Shown here: positions 8,622 to 17,788 of the stretch, piece after piece
How the letters are laid out: each line of letters opens with the position of its first letter
Numbering within the stretch: the first letter of the stretch is position 1
Assembly (NCBI RefSeq): GCF_000372645.1
Contig: NZ_APMP01000003.1
Location: 62,029 to 126,028 of the forward strand
Direction of reading: 5' to 3'
Length of the DNA stretch: 64,000 bases
Source of the DNA: Caulobacter vibrioides OR37
Lineage (GTDB): Bacteria > Pseudomonadota > Alphaproteobacteria > Caulobacterales > Caulobacteraceae
Notes under the pieces: generated by a model
Database searches by the model: none
Seen by the model: only the letters and a program-made list of their open reading frames with translations
Told to the model about the DNA's origin: nothing
Position numbers and translations under genes: made by a program

Positions 8622-9074
8622 TCAGGCCGCTTCGCGGATGTGGGCGGGGAACACGTCGTCCATCCGCAGATAGGTGATCAGGCGGTTTTCCATCGAGATG
8701 ATCGCCTGGATGTAGCGCAGCTCCTCGACGCCGACGTCCGGCGCCGGCTGCAGGCTTTCGCGCGGCACGGTGAAGGTCTCGGACACGGCGTCGACCAGGA
8801 TGCCGGCCAGGCGGTCCTGGCACTCGACGACCACGATCACGTGGCGGGTCTCGGGGATGGTGACGCCCAGGCCCAGGCGGTTGCGCAGATCGATGACCGG
8901 CATGATCGCGCCGCGCAGATTGATGACGCCGCGCATATAGGCCGGGGCGTGCGGGATCGGGGTGGCGGGCGTCCAGCCGCGGATCTCGCGGACAGTCTTC
9001 ACGTCGATGCAGAACTCCTGCTCGCCGATGCAGAACGAGATCAATTCCAGAGCGGGCGCGGTGTTGTCGGTCAT
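8622..9074 (-). CDS. cheW: CheW-like chemotaxis coupling protein
   Basis: The 150-residue protein is one CheW domain: ELISFCIGEQEFCIDVKTV at the start, then GVINLRGAIMPVIDLRNRLG, GILVDAVSETF and YIQAIISMENRLITYL. CheW bridges chemoreceptors and the CheA kinase at the cell pole. There are no receptor, cheA or cheY genes nearby, so this is an isolated copy that may serve a distant cluster or a non-standard array. It is transcribed alone from a 145-bp upstream gap. Confidence 0.93.
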   Translation of the reverse strand: MTDNTAPALELISFCIGEQEFCIDVKTVREIRGWTPATPIPHAPAYMRGVINLRGAIMPVIDLRNRLGLGVTIPETRHVIVVVECQDRLAGILVDAVSETFTVPRESLQPAPDVGVEELRYIQAIISMENRLITYLRMDDVFPAHIREAA

Positions 9075-9219
9075 GGCGAAGGTCCCGGGTCGAATGAACG
9101 GACCAGAACAGCGGTCTGGCGTTGGTCGGTCCCTAGAAGAGCCCGATCGTCCTTTAACAAGCGTTAAGGCTGAGATGGGCGGAGCGCGCCGAATTGTCGC
9201 GTTCCGCCCAATATGAGTC

Positions 9220-9339
9220 TCAAGCCTCGTCCAGGCCCTCGTCGCCGTCGTCGGCGAGGTTGAACTCGTACCAGACGCCGTTCAGCACGCCGAACGCGAC
9301 GGCCAGACCTAGGCCCAGGATCCAGGTGAAGTACCACAT
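9220..9339 (-). CDS. cydX: Cytochrome bd oxidase small subunit CydX
   Basis: The 39-residue ORF encodes a single membrane helix beginning MWYFTWILGLGLAVAFGVLN, then GVWYEF and an acidic tail. This is the CydX/YbgT pattern (a Trp-rich start and WYE after the helix). CydX is needed for stability and activity of bd oxidase in E. coli. It lies 19 bp downstream of cydB on the same strand, with GGAGACGACTCC before the ATG, and completes the cydABX operon. Confidence 0.92.
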   Translation of the reverse strand: MWYFTWILGLGLAVAFGVLNGVWYEFNLADDGDEGLDEA

Positions 9340-9358
9340 TGGAGTCGTCTCCTTCGGA

Positions 9359-10510
9359 TCAGTAGAGATCGGGGTTGGTGGCCAGGGCGCCGGTGGTGCT
9401 GCGGCCCCACAGCACCCGGTAGACGAAGGCCGTGTAGGCCAGGATCAGCGGCAGGAAGACCACGGTCACGACCAGCATGATGAACAGGGTCATGTGGCTG
9501 GATGAGGCGTTCCACACCGTCAGGCTGGAGCGCGGGTCGATCGAGCTGGGCAGGATGAACGGGAACATCGACAGACCCACCGTTCCGACGATCCCGGCGG
9601 CCGAGGCCGACGAGCCGGTGAACGCCGCCCAGGCCTTGTTGAACCGCAGGCCGGCCAGGGCCAGGGCCGCGCCGGCGAAGCCCAGCACCGGAGCGGTCAG
9701 CATCCAGGCGTGGCGGCCGTAGTTGTCGAGCCAGGCGCCGGGCGCGCGGACGGCGGCGACGCCCCGCAGCGGGTTGGAGGGTCCGGCCGCGTCGGCCAGG
9801 CCGTCGATCCGGAAGCCCATGCCGCCGAACGCCACCCAGAAGCCGCCGGCCGCGAACAGCACGATGCTGGCCAGGGCCGCGATCTCGCCGAACAGGCGGG
9901 CGCGCTCGGTCACCGGGCCTTCCTCGGCCTTGATGGTGATCCAGGCCGCGCCATGCAGCACCAGCATGGCCACCGACAGGAGGCCGCACAGCAGGGCGAA
10001 CGGCGAGAACAGGGCGATGAACGCGCCGTCATAGAAGGCCCGCAGGTCGCCATCCAGGCGGAAGGGCGCGCCTTGCAGCACATTGCCCAGGGCCACGCCG
10101 TAGCAGAGCACCGGAACGAAGCCGCCGACGAACAGGCCCCAGTCCCAGAACGACCGCCAGCGCGGATTGGGCCGCTTGGACCGGTACTTGAAGCTGACCG
10201 GCCGCATGATCATCGCCGCCAGCACCACGAACATGGCCAGGTAGAAGCCCGAGAAGCTGACGGCGTAGACGAACGGCCAGGCCGCGAAGATCGCGCCGCC
10301 GCCCAGGATGAACCACACCTGGTTGCCCTCCCAGGTCGCGCCGACGGTGTTGATCACCATCCGGCGCTCCTCGTCGGTCTTGGCGACGAAGGGCAGCAGG
10401 GCGCCGACGCCCATGTCGAAGCCGTCGGTCAGGGCGAAGCCGATCAGCAGCACGCCGACCAGCGCCCACCAGATGACGCGCAGCGTGGCGTAGTCGAGGG
10501 GAAGTTCCAT
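9359..10510 (-). CDS. cydB: Cytochrome bd ubiquinol oxidase subunit II
   Basis: The 383-residue integral membrane protein starts MELPLDYATLRVIWWALVG and has CydB hallmarks: GFALTDGFDMGVGALLPF, INTVGATWEGNQVWFILGG and SMFPFILPSSIDP. CydB pairs with CydA to form the high-affinity oxygen-reducing quinol oxidase of the inner membrane. ATG 10510 has AGGAGCGC upstream, and it starts 14 bp after the cydA stop, so cydA, cydB and cydX form one operon. Confidence 0.95.
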   Translation of the reverse strand: MELPLDYATLRVIWWALVGVLLIGFALTDGFDMGVGALLPFVAKTDEERRMVINTVGATWEGNQVWFILGGGAIFAAWPFVYAVSFSGFYLAMFVVLAAMIMRPVSFKYRSKRPNPRWRSFWDWGLFVGGFVPVLCYGVALGNVLQGAPFRLDGDLRAFYDGAFIALFSPFALLCGLLSVAMLVLHGAAWITIKAEEGPVTERARLFGEIAALASIVLFAAGGFWVAFGGMGFRIDGLADAAGPSNPLRGVAAVRAPGAWLDNYGRHAWMLTAPVLGFAGAALALAGLRFNKAWAAFTGSSASAAGIVGTVGLSMFPFILPSSIDPRSSLTVWNASSSHMTLFIMLVVTVVFLPLILAYTAFVYRVLWGRSTTGALATNPDLY

Positions 10511-10524
10511 GACTATGCGCTCCT

Positions 10525-12090
10525 TTAGGCCACGGCCGGTTCGGGCTCGGGGAGCGAGCCGCCGGGGACGGGGTCGTGCTTGGCGAACGGCCCCTTGTTG
10601 ATGGTGCGAACGATCAGGCCGATCTCGACGACGGCCAGCGACCCGTAGAGCAGGGTGAAGGCCGTGATGCTGATCAGCAGCTGGGGAACCGAGAGGCTGG
10701 AGGCCCCCAGGAAGGTGGGCAGCACGCCGTCCACCGCCCAGGGCTGGCGGCCCATCTCGGCCAGCACCCAGCCCAGCTCGGCCGACAGCCACGGCAGCGG
10801 CAGGGCGGCCACGGCCAGGACCAGGAACCACTTGGTGTCATGCTTGCGCAGGGTGACCAGCAGGAAGGCCGTGGCGAATAGGGCGATCATCAGGAAGCCG
10901 ACGCCGGCCATGACGCGGAAGGACCAGAACATCACCGGCACCGGCGGCACCACGTCCCAGGCCGTCTTCTTGATCAGGTCGGGCGAGGCCTGACGCGGAT
11001 CGGCGACATAGCGCTTCAGCAGCAGGGCGTAGCCCAGGTCGCGGCGATGGGTCTCGAAGGTGGCGCGGGCGGCCATGTCCTTGGGATTGGCCTTCAGGGT
11101 CTCCAGCGCGCCATAGGCCACGACGCCCGACTCGATCCGCGTCTGGGCCTTGGCCACCAGCTGGAAGATGCCCTCGACCGGCTTGTCGACGCTGCGCGTG
11201 GCGATCAGGCCCAGCACATAGGGGATCTTGATCTCGTTATGGGTCGTGCGCGTCTTCAGGTCGGGAATGCCGAAGGCGGTCAGGCCGGCGGGCGCGGGCT
11301 CGGTGTTCCACATGGCCTCGAGGGCCGCCAGCTTCATCTTCTGGTTATCGGTCAGGGCGTAGCCGCTCTCGTCGCCCAGCACCACGACCGACAGCGACGA
11401 GGCCAGGCCGAACGCGGCCGCGACGGTCATCGACCGCTTGGCCACCGCCACGTACTTGCCGCGCAGCAGATAGAGCGCCGAGATCCCCAGCACGAACACC
11501 GCGGCGATCACGTAGCCGGCGCTGACGGTGTGGACGAACTTGGCCTGGGCCACCGGGTTGAACAGCACGTCGCGGAAGCTGGAGACCTCCATGCGCATGG
11601 TGTCGGGGTTGAAGGTCGCGCCCATCGGGTTCTGCATCCAGCCGTTGGCGACCAGGATCCACAGGGCCGACAGGTTGGTGCCCAGGGCCGTCAGGAACGT
11701 CACCGCCAGGTGGCCGACGCGCGACAGCTTTTCCCAGCCGAAGAACATCAGGCCGACGAAGGTCGCTTCCAGGAAGAAGGCCATCAGCCCTTCGATCGCC
11801 AGCGGGGCGCCGAAGATGTCGCCGACATAGTGCGAGTAGTAGGACCAGTTCATGCCGAACTGGAATTCCATCGTGATGCCGGTGGCGACGCCAATGGCGA
11901 AATTGATCCCGAACAGCACGCCCCAGAAGCGCGTGACGGTTCGCCAGATCGGGCGCTTGGTCATCACATAGATGCTCTCCATGATGACCAGCATGAAGGA
12001 GAGCCCCAGGGTCAGGGGCACGAACAAAAAGTGGTAGAGAGCGGTGAGCGCGAATTGGAGGCGCGATAGGTCTATGACGGCGGGGTCCAT
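10525..12090 (-). CDS. cydA: Cytochrome bd ubiquinol oxidase subunit I
   Basis: CydA carries haems b558, b595 and d. The 521-residue protein has the expected N-terminal axial His in TALYHFLFVPLTLG (about residue 20), a second His in KFVHTVSAGYV, and the GWVLAEMGRQPW quinol/haem motif. Its length suits the long Q-loop branch as in E. coli. ATG 12090 with GGAG six bases upstream is preferred over a TTG two codons earlier. Transcription probably depends on the FixK/FNR-type box centred 83 bp upstream, linking it to low oxygen. Confidence 0.95.
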   Translation of the reverse strand: MDPAVIDLSRLQFALTALYHFLFVPLTLGLSFMLVIMESIYVMTKRPIWRTVTRFWGVLFGINFAIGVATGITMEFQFGMNWSYYSHYVGDIFGAPLAIEGLMAFFLEATFVGLMFFGWEKLSRVGHLAVTFLTALGTNLSALWILVANGWMQNPMGATFNPDTMRMEVSSFRDVLFNPVAQAKFVHTVSAGYVIAAVFVLGISALYLLRGKYVAVAKRSMTVAAAFGLASSLSVVVLGDESGYALTDNQKMKLAALEAMWNTEPAPAGLTAFGIPDLKTRTTHNEIKIPYVLGLIATRSVDKPVEGIFQLVAKAQTRIESGVVAYGALETLKANPKDMAARATFETHRRDLGYALLLKRYVADPRQASPDLIKKTAWDVVPPVPVMFWSFRVMAGVGFLMIALFATAFLLVTLRKHDTKWFLVLAVAALPLPWLSAELGWVLAEMGRQPWAVDGVLPTFLGASSLSVPQLLISITAFTLLYGSLAVVEIGLIVRTINKGPFAKHDPVPGGSLPEPEPAVA

Positions 12091-12166
12091 GGACAACTCC
12101 GAGACGAACGGCCAATGATCGCATCGACCGAGAGCCCCGCTCTAGACCCGTGCGACCACCCGGTCC

Positions 12167-12180
12167 TTGATCAACATCAA
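12167..12180. promoter_or_regulatory. FNR/FixK-type box between cydABX and cydDC
   Basis: TTGATCAACATCAA is a perfect TTGAT-N4-ATCAA dyad. It sits between divergent cydA and cydD. For cydA, a TCTAGA (12141-12146) lies about 30 bp from the dyad centre; for cydD, a TACACT (12202-12207) does the same. A class II activation distance near -41 fits both directions. In Caulobacter FixK is the known regulator of this family acting in hypoxia; its role here is inferred. Confidence 0.85.
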
Positions 12181-12201
12181 GGACCGGAGACGCCGCCACC
12201 C

Positions 12202-12214
12202 TACACTCTGCCCA
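12202..12214 (+). promoter_or_regulatory. Candidate -10 element and leaderless start of cydD
   Basis: TACACT at 12202-12207 lies seven bases before the ATG at 12214, and no ribosome-binding site is visible upstream. With the FixK dyad centred at 12173.5, transcription starting about 41 bases on would begin at or next to the A of the ATG. Leaderless mRNAs are frequent in Caulobacter. Confidence 0.5.
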
Positions 12215-13845
12215 TGGGCGCCGTCACAGCACAGTTGAATTCCGAACACGAGGCCAAGGCCTGGTTGACCAGGACCGCGCGGCTGGGCGGCCCCGCCGCT
12301 CGCCGGGCCGGGCTGTGGGTTCTGATGGACGGCGCGGCCGCGATCGGCTTCGCCGCGGGCCTCGCCTTCGGGGTCGACGCCATCGCCGAGCGCAAGGGTC
12401 CGGGCGCGCTGGCCGTCTGGCTGGGCCTCGTCCTGGCCGCCAGCGCCCTGCGCGGCGGATTGTCGCTGCTGGCCGCCTCGGCCGGCGCCCAGGCGGCGCG
12501 GGAGACCAAACAGGCGGCCCGAAGCGATCTGGTCGCCGCCCTCTTCACCGGCCCGCGCCGCCCCGTCGGCGCGGCCGCCACCGCCCTGGTCGAGGGGATC
12601 GAGGCGCTGGACGGGTTCTTCGCCCGCTTCCTGCCGGCCCGTCTGGCCGCCGCCGCCCTTCCCCTGCTGCTGATCGCCGTCGCCGCGGTCGCCAGCCCCA
12701 TCAGCGCCGCGATCCTGCTGGGCGCCATGATCCCGTTCATCGCCGCCATGGCCCTGGCCGGGACCCTGGCCGCCGCCGAGTCCCGCGCCCAGTTCCGGGC
12801 CCTGGAGCGGCTGTCGGGCCTGTTCCTCGACCGCGTCCGCGCCCTGCCCGTGGTGCTGGCCTTCGAGGCCGAGAGAACCACGACCGCCGCCCTGTCCCGC
12901 GCCGCCCGCGACCTGGCCGAGCGCACGATCCGCGTGCTGCGCGCCGCCTTCCTGTCCTCGGCGGCGCTGGAGTTCTTCGCCGCCCTGTCGGTGGCCCTGG
13001 TGGCGGTCTATTGCGGCTTCAACCTGCTGCGCCTCTTGCCCTTCCCCGTGCCCGAGCAGTTGGACCTGAAGCGCGCCTTCTTCGTGCTGGCCCTGGCGCC
13101 CGAGGTCTACGCCCCGATGCGGCGCCTGGCCGCCGCCTATCACGACCGCCAGGCCGCGCAGGCCGCCGCCGCCAGCCTCTCGACCTTCGTCCCGCCCGCG
13201 CCCAAAGCAGCCGACGCCCCGCTGGCGGGCGCGCCGACCATCGTCTTCGAGGGCGTCACCGCCCGCTATCCGGACACCGACGCCCCGGCCGTGGACGGCT
13301 TCACCCTGACGGCGCGGGCGGGAACGATCACCGCCCTGGTCGGGGCCAGCGGCGCGGGCAAGAGCACCCTGCTGAACCTGCTGCTGGACCTGGCGCCGCT
13401 GACCGGCGGACGCATTCTGGCGGATGGTCGTCCTTGTACGGATCTTTCGCGCGAGGTCGCCTGGGCCGGTCAGTCGCCGCTGATCCTGCCCGCCTCGATC
13501 GCCGACAACATCGCCCTGTCGCGCCCCGACGCCTCGCGGGCCGAGATCGCGGCGGCGGCCCGAGCGGTGGGCTTGACGCTGGACCGTCCCGGCGGTCTGG
13601 ACTTCGTGCTGGACGAACGCGGCGGCGGCCTTTCCGGCGGCGAGCGGCGGCGGCTGTCGCTGGCCCGCGCCCTGCTGAAGCCCGCGCCGATCCTGCTGCT
13701 GGACGAGCCCACGGCCAATCTCGACGCCGCGGCGGAGGCGGAGCTGCTGAGCGCGATCCGAGAAGCCGCCAAGGGCCGCACAACCCTGGTCGCCACCCAT
13801 TCCGAAGCCGTCGCCGCCCTCGCCGACCAAGTGGTGCGCCTGTGA
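12214..13845 (+). CDS. cydD: Cysteine/glutathione ABC exporter subunit CydD
   Basis: CydD and CydC form a heterodimeric ABC exporter that moves thiols to the periplasm and is needed to assemble cytochrome bd. The 543-residue protein has about six membrane segments in its N-terminal half, then Walker A GASGAGKST near residue 376, signature LSGGE near 472 and Walker B LLLDEPT near 494. It is divergent from cydABX and shares the FixK-type box. Its TGA overlaps the GTG of cydC by four bases. Confidence 0.93.
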   Translation: MGAVTAQLNSEHEAKAWLTRTARLGGPAARRAGLWVLMDGAAAIGFAAGLAFGVDAIAERKGPGALAVWLGLVLAASALRGGLSLLAASAGAQAARETKQAARSDLVAALFTGPRRPVGAAATALVEGIEALDGFFARFLPARLAAAALPLLLIAVAAVASPISAAILLGAMIPFIAAMALAGTLAAAESRAQFRALERLSGLFLDRVRALPVVLAFEAERTTTAALSRAARDLAERTIRVLRAAFLSSAALEFFAALSVALVAVYCGFNLLRLLPFPVPEQLDLKRAFFVLALAPEVYAPMRRLAAAYHDRQAAQAAAASLSTFVPPAPKAADAPLAGAPTIVFEGVTARYPDTDAPAVDGFTLTARAGTITALVGASGAGKSTLLNLLLDLAPLTGGRILADGRPCTDLSREVAWAGQSPLILPASIADNIALSRPDASRAEIAAAARAVGLTLDRPGGLDFVLDERGGGLSGGERRRLSLARALLKPAPILLLDEPTANLDAAAEAELLSAIREAAKGRTTLVATHSEAVAALADQVVRL

Positions 13846-15437
13846 GTCCCCTCGACATCCTGATCCGCGAGCAGAAGCGCGTCCACGCCGGCAACCTGCG
13901 GCTGGCCATCGTCAGCGCCATCGGCGTGGCCGTCGCCTCGACCGCCCTGCTGGGCCTGTCCGGCTGGTTCATCGTGGCCAGCGCCGTGGCCGGCGCGGCC
14001 GGCGTCGCGGCGGCCCAGGCCTTCAACGTGCTGTTGCCAAGCGCCACGATCCGGCTGCTGGCCATCGTCCGCACCGCCGCCCGCTATGGCGAGCGCCTGA
14101 CCGGTCACGCCGCCGCCCTGCGCGCGCTGGCGGCGATCCGTCCCGCCCTGTTCGCCAGCCTGGCGGCCGCTCCGCCGGCCGAGGCCCTGGCCCTGTCGCG
14201 CGGCGAGGCCTCGGCTCGGCTGGTCCAGGACGTCGACGCCGTCGAGACGCGGTTCGTCCGCCTGTCGGCCCCGTGGAACGCGGCGGCGGGCCTGGCCTGC
14301 GCCCTAGTCCTGGCCGCCCTGGCCGGCTGGGCGCCGGCCCTGGCCATCGCCGTCTTCGCCGGAGCCGCCCTGCTGGCGGCCCGAGCCTTGGCCAGGCGCT
14401 ATTCAGCGCCGGCCCGCACCGAGGTCCAGGCCCGGGTCGGCGCGCTGAAGGATACCGCCGCCGCCCTGGTCGCCGCCTCGGCGGAGCTGCGCGCCTACGG
14501 CCTGGCCGGGTGGGCCGGCGAGACCCTGAACGCCAAGGCCGCCGCGCTGGACGCGGCGCGCCTGGACGCCGCTCGCGCCCAGGCCCTGGTCCAGGCCAGC
14601 CAGGCGGCGATCCTGGGCGCGGCCGTGGCCGCCGCCATCGCCTGCGCGGCCCCCGCCGGCGCGCCGCTGGCCGCCCTCGCCGGCCTGGCCGCCGGCATGG
14701 GGATCGAGGCGCTGGCGGGCCTGGCCCTGGCCTTCGACCAGGACGGCGCCGCCGACGCGGCCCACGCGCGGCTGAACGAGATCCTGCGCCATGCGCCGCG
14801 CGCGGCGGGATCGGCCTCGCCGCCGGCCCGGCTGACGGTGCTGGGCGTCACGCTCGAGCGCGGCCAGCGCCTGGCCGTCCTCGGCCCGTCCGGCTGTGGC
14901 AAGACCACGGTGATCGAGACCCTGCTGGGCCTGCGCGGCCAGGCCTCGCCGGCGCCCCGAAGCGCCTTCGCCTGGCTGCCGCAGGACGCCGCCCTGATCG
15001 CCGGCTCGGTGCGCGACAACCTGCGCCTGGCCGCGCCGAAGGCGACCGACGATCAGCTGTGGGCCGTGCTGGAGGACGCCTGCCTGGCCGAGCGCGTCCG
15101 CGCCGCGCCGGAGGGCCTGGACGCCTGGCTCGGCGACGACGGCGAGCGGCTGTCCGGCGGCGAGCGCCGACGGCTGGCCCTGGCGCGGGCCTATCTGCGC
15201 GACGCGCCCTGGCTCTTGCTGGACGAGCCGACCGAGGGCCTGGACCCGACCACCGAGGCCCAGGTCGTCGAGCGCCTGCGCCGGCGGCTGGACCGGACCG
15301 GCCAGGGCCTGCTGCTGGTCAGCCATCGCCCCGCGCCGGCGACGATCTGCGCGACGCGGATCACCCTGGGCGCCCCGCCCGAGGCCGCGCCCAATCCGGT
15401 TCGCGCGCCTAAAATGCAGGCCGCGACGGCGGACTAA
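13842..15437 (+). CDS. cydC: Cysteine/glutathione ABC exporter subunit CydC
   Basis: The 531-residue partner of CydD has an alanine-rich membrane domain (LLGLSGWFIVASAVAGAAG in the first helices) followed by an ATPase domain with GPSGCGKTT near residue 347, LSGGE near 438 and LLLDEPTEG near 458. The GTG start at 13842 overlaps the cydD stop as GTGA. The reading frame is also open far upstream on the same strand, but that extension lies inside cydD and is not coding. The stop is 13 bp from the convergent nucleotidyltransferase gene. Confidence 0.93.
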   Translation: MSPLDILIREQKRVHAGNLRLAIVSAIGVAVASTALLGLSGWFIVASAVAGAAGVAAAQAFNVLLPSATIRLLAIVRTAARYGERLTGHAAALRALAAIRPALFASLAAAPPAEALALSRGEASARLVQDVDAVETRFVRLSAPWNAAAGLACALVLAALAGWAPALAIAVFAGAALLAARALARRYSAPARTEVQARVGALKDTAAALVAASAELRAYGLAGWAGETLNAKAAALDAARLDAARAQALVQASQAAILGAAVAAAIACAAPAGAPLAALAGLAAGMGIEALAGLALAFDQDGAADAAHARLNEILRHAPRAAGSASPPARLTVLGVTLERGQRLAVLGPSGCGKTTVIETLLGLRGQASPAPRSAFAWLPQDAALIAGSVRDNLRLAAPKATDDQLWAVLEDACLAERVRAAPEGLDAWLGDDGERLSGGERRRLALARAYLRDAPWLLLDEPTEGLDPTTEAQVVERLRRRLDRTGQGLLLVSHRPAPATICATRITLGAPPEAAPNPVRAPKMQAATAD

Positions 15438-15450
15438 AGCGCGCCCGCCC

Positions 15451-16035
15451 TCAGCCTTCGATCACGACCTCGGGCCAGCGCGCCTTGGCCGAGCCGGTGG
15501 TGCGCGCCCAGCCGCCCGCGCCCTTGATCCGCAGCGGATTGGGGCGCAGCCGCAGGGCGAACAGGTCTTCCAGGCCGAACGGCGCCCAGACCCGCAGCGT
15601 GTCGTCCGGCTCCAGCCGGACCCCGACGCAGAAGGCCGTCGCGACGAAGCGCTTCAGGGCCGCGGCGCTGTTTTCCAGCGGCGGATAGGGCTCGTCGGCG
15701 CCGAACTTCTGGGCGAACCACAGGTGCACCCGGGCCTGGTTGCGCACCTCCACCAGATCGCGCAGCGGCGGCGCGAAGGCGGCGGCCACGCGCTGGATCA
15801 CCGCGTCCTCGGCCTCATACGAGACGTCGCTGTCGTCGTGATAGGCCAGGTCGTAGTCCTTGATCCCATAGGTCAGGTCGCGGCCGGTCAGGTGGTTCCA
15901 GACCGGCTGGTAGACCGCGCCGGAGAAGATCATCCAGTCGGGCAGGTCCAGGTCGCGGGCGGTCTCCAGCACCGCCCAGGTGGTGGGCGTGGCGCGGACG
16001 ATGTCGATCAGGCGGCTTTCGAGGTCCTGGCTCAT
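15451..16035 (-). CDS. Nucleotidyltransferase-family protein (NTP_transf_6 type)
   Basis: The 194-residue protein has the pattern of COG3575/PF06042: DWMIFSGAVYQPVWNHLTGR, then GIKDYDLAYHDDSDVSYE with a DYD acidic pair, RNQARVHLWF, and FGLEDLFALRLRPNP near the end. The acidic residues suggest nucleotidyltransferase chemistry but no substrate is known. It overlaps thiD by four bases (ATGA) and is the last gene of folP-thiD-NTase. Confidence 0.82.
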   Translation of the reverse strand: MSQDLESRLIDIVRATPTTWAVLETARDLDLPDWMIFSGAVYQPVWNHLTGRDLTYGIKDYDLAYHDDSDVSYEAEDAVIQRVAAAFAPPLRDLVEVRNQARVHLWFAQKFGADEPYPPLENSAAALKRFVATAFCVGVRLEPDDTLRVWAPFGLEDLFALRLRPNPLRIKGAGGWARTTGSAKARWPEVVIEG

Positions 16036-16835
16036 GCGCGCAGCGTCCAGCCGTGGTCCAGCGGCCCATGCCCGGCGCCGAGGCCCGGCGCGCGCAGCAT
16101 CGCCTCGTGCACATAGTTCCAGGCGCGGGCGACGCTGGCCTCCAGCGACAGGCCCTGGGCCAGGCCGACGGCGCAGGCCGAGGCCAGAGTGCAGCCGGTG
16201 CCGTGCGTGTGGCGCGTGTCGATCCGCTCGCCCTCGAAAGTGGTTTCGCCGGCCGGCGTCATCAGAAGGTCGACGACCCGCTCGCCGGCCACGTGGCCGC
16301 CCTTCATCAGCACCGCCCGGGCGCCCATGGCCAGCAGGGCCTCGCCCGCGCGACGCTGGTCGTCCAGGGTCTCGACGGAGAGGCCGGTCAGGGCCGCGGC
16401 TTCCGGCGCGTTGGGCGTCAGCAGCGCCGCGCGCGGAATCATCAGCGTCTTGACCGCCGCGATCGCCGCCTCGGCCAGCAGGGGCGCGCCGCCCTTGGCG
16501 ATCATCACCGGATCGACGACGGCCGGAACCGCGCCGGCGTGGTCGAGGGCGGCGGCCACGGTTTCGACCACGCCGACGTCGCCCAGCATCCCGGTCTTGA
16601 TCGCGTCGGCGCCGATGTCGTCCAGCACTGCCCGCGCCTGGGCGGCGATCACCTCAAGCGGGATCGGATGCACGCCGGTGACGCCCAGGGTGTTCTGCAC
16701 CGTCACGGCGGTGATGGCGGTGGCGGCGTAGCCGCCGAGGGCCGTAATGGTCTTGATGTCGGCCTGGATCCCCGCGCCGCCGCCGGAATCCGACCCGGCG
16801 ATGACGAGGACGCGGCCTGGAGCGGTGTGGGACAT
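16032..16835 (-). CDS. thiD: Hydroxymethylpyrimidine / HMP-phosphate kinase
   Basis: ThiD phosphorylates HMP and HMP-P in thiamine synthesis. The 267-residue ribokinase-fold protein shows VIAGSDSGGGAGIQADIKT at the N-terminus, AIKTGMLGD, VVDPVMIAKGG, LLTPNAPEAAALTG and the C-terminal anion hole and base HTHGTGCTLASA. It starts nine bases after the folP stop. thiE lies elsewhere in the window at 55.2 kb. No TPP riboswitch motif was seen upstream. Confidence 0.94.
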   Translation of the reverse strand: MSHTAPGRVLVIAGSDSGGGAGIQADIKTITALGGYAATAITAVTVQNTLGVTGVHPIPLEVIAAQARAVLDDIGADAIKTGMLGDVGVVETVAAALDHAGAVPAVVDPVMIAKGGAPLLAEAAIAAVKTLMIPRAALLTPNAPEAAALTGLSVETLDDQRRAGEALLAMGARAVLMKGGHVAGERVVDLLMTPAGETTFEGERIDTRHTHGTGCTLASACAVGLAQGLSLEASVARAWNYVHEAMLRAPGLGAGHGPLDHGWTLRA

Positions 16836-16844
16836 GCAGGGTGT

Positions 16845-17693
16845 TTAGGCGGGAATCGCGGCGTCGGAAACCGTCGTCCCGGCGGCCGCCTGAATCGCCG
16901 CCCAGACGTCCAGCGCCTGAACGGTCTCGCGCGCGTCGTGGACCCGCACGGCGGCCACCCCCGCGGCGGCGCCGGCCAGATGCGCGGCCAGGGAGCCGCC
17001 GAGGCGGTCGGTCGCTTGATCCGCCGACGGATCGACGCCGGCGATGAAGCGCTTGCGGCTGGCGCCCAGAAGGATCGGATAGCCCAGGGCGACGAAGCGC
17101 GGCAGGGCGGCCAGCAGGGCCAGATTGTGCGCCAGGGTCTTGCCGAAGCCGATGCCCGGATCCAGCCAGATTTTCTCGCGGGCCACCCCGGCGGCCATAG
17201 CGGCGGCGGCCCGGGCCAGCAGGAAGGCCTCGACCTCGGCCGCGACGTCGTCGTAGCGCGGCTCGTCCTGCATGTTCCCCGGCTGGCCCAGCATGTGCAT
17301 CAGCACAACCTCGCAGCCCAGGTCGGCGGCGACCTCGGGCGCGTCGGGCGAAAAGCGCAACGCCGCCACGTCGTTCCAGATCGTCGCGCCCGCTTGGACC
17401 GCCGCGCGGGCCACGGCCGGCTTCATGGTGTCGATCGAGATCGGGATGTCGCTGACCGCGCGGATGGCTTCGATCAGCGGGAGCACCCGCGCGGCCTCGT
17501 CCTCCGCCGAGACCGGCGCCGCGCCGGGACGGGTGCTCTCGCCGCCGATATCCAGGATGTCGGCGCCCTGGGCGATCAGACGCCGGGCGTGCTCGAAGCC
17601 CTGGCGCGGGTCGAGGAACCGCCCCCCATCCGAGAAGCTGTCGGGCGTGACATTGACGATCCCCATCACGCGGGGGCGGAGGCTGGCGGTCAT
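16845..17693 (-). CDS. folP: Dihydropteroate synthase
   Basis: FolP joins p-aminobenzoate to 6-hydroxymethyl-7,8-dihydropterin diphosphate in folate synthesis. The 282-residue TIM-barrel protein has MGIVNVTPDSFSDGGRF, the pterin-loop motif DIGGESTRPGAAPVS, IDTMKPAVA, IWNDVAAL, DPGIGFGKTLAHN and LLGASRKRFI. It is the first gene of a probable three-gene operon with thiD and a nucleotidyltransferase. Confidence 0.95.
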   Translation of the reverse strand: MTASLRPRVMGIVNVTPDSFSDGGRFLDPRQGFEHARRLIAQGADILDIGGESTRPGAAPVSAEDEAARVLPLIEAIRAVSDIPISIDTMKPAVARAAVQAGATIWNDVAALRFSPDAPEVAADLGCEVVLMHMLGQPGNMQDEPRYDDVAAEVEAFLLARAAAAMAAGVAREKIWLDPGIGFGKTLAHNLALLAALPRFVALGYPILLGASRKRFIAGVDPSADQATDRLGGSLAAHLAGAAAGVAAVRVHDARETVQALDVWAAIQAAAGTTVSDAAIPA

Positions 17694-17788
17694 GGGGCCT
17701 AGTTAGCCCCTGCCAGCCCCTGGGTCACGTCCGGAGCGGCGGCATGACAGGCCCGCGAAGGCCGCGCGGACGTCAGCGGTCGATCCGA

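Noticed and set aside
9154..9167. CtrA-like TTAACAAGCGTTAA upstream of cheW
   Set aside because: The spacer between TTAA halves is six bases, not seven, so it does not fit the consensus.
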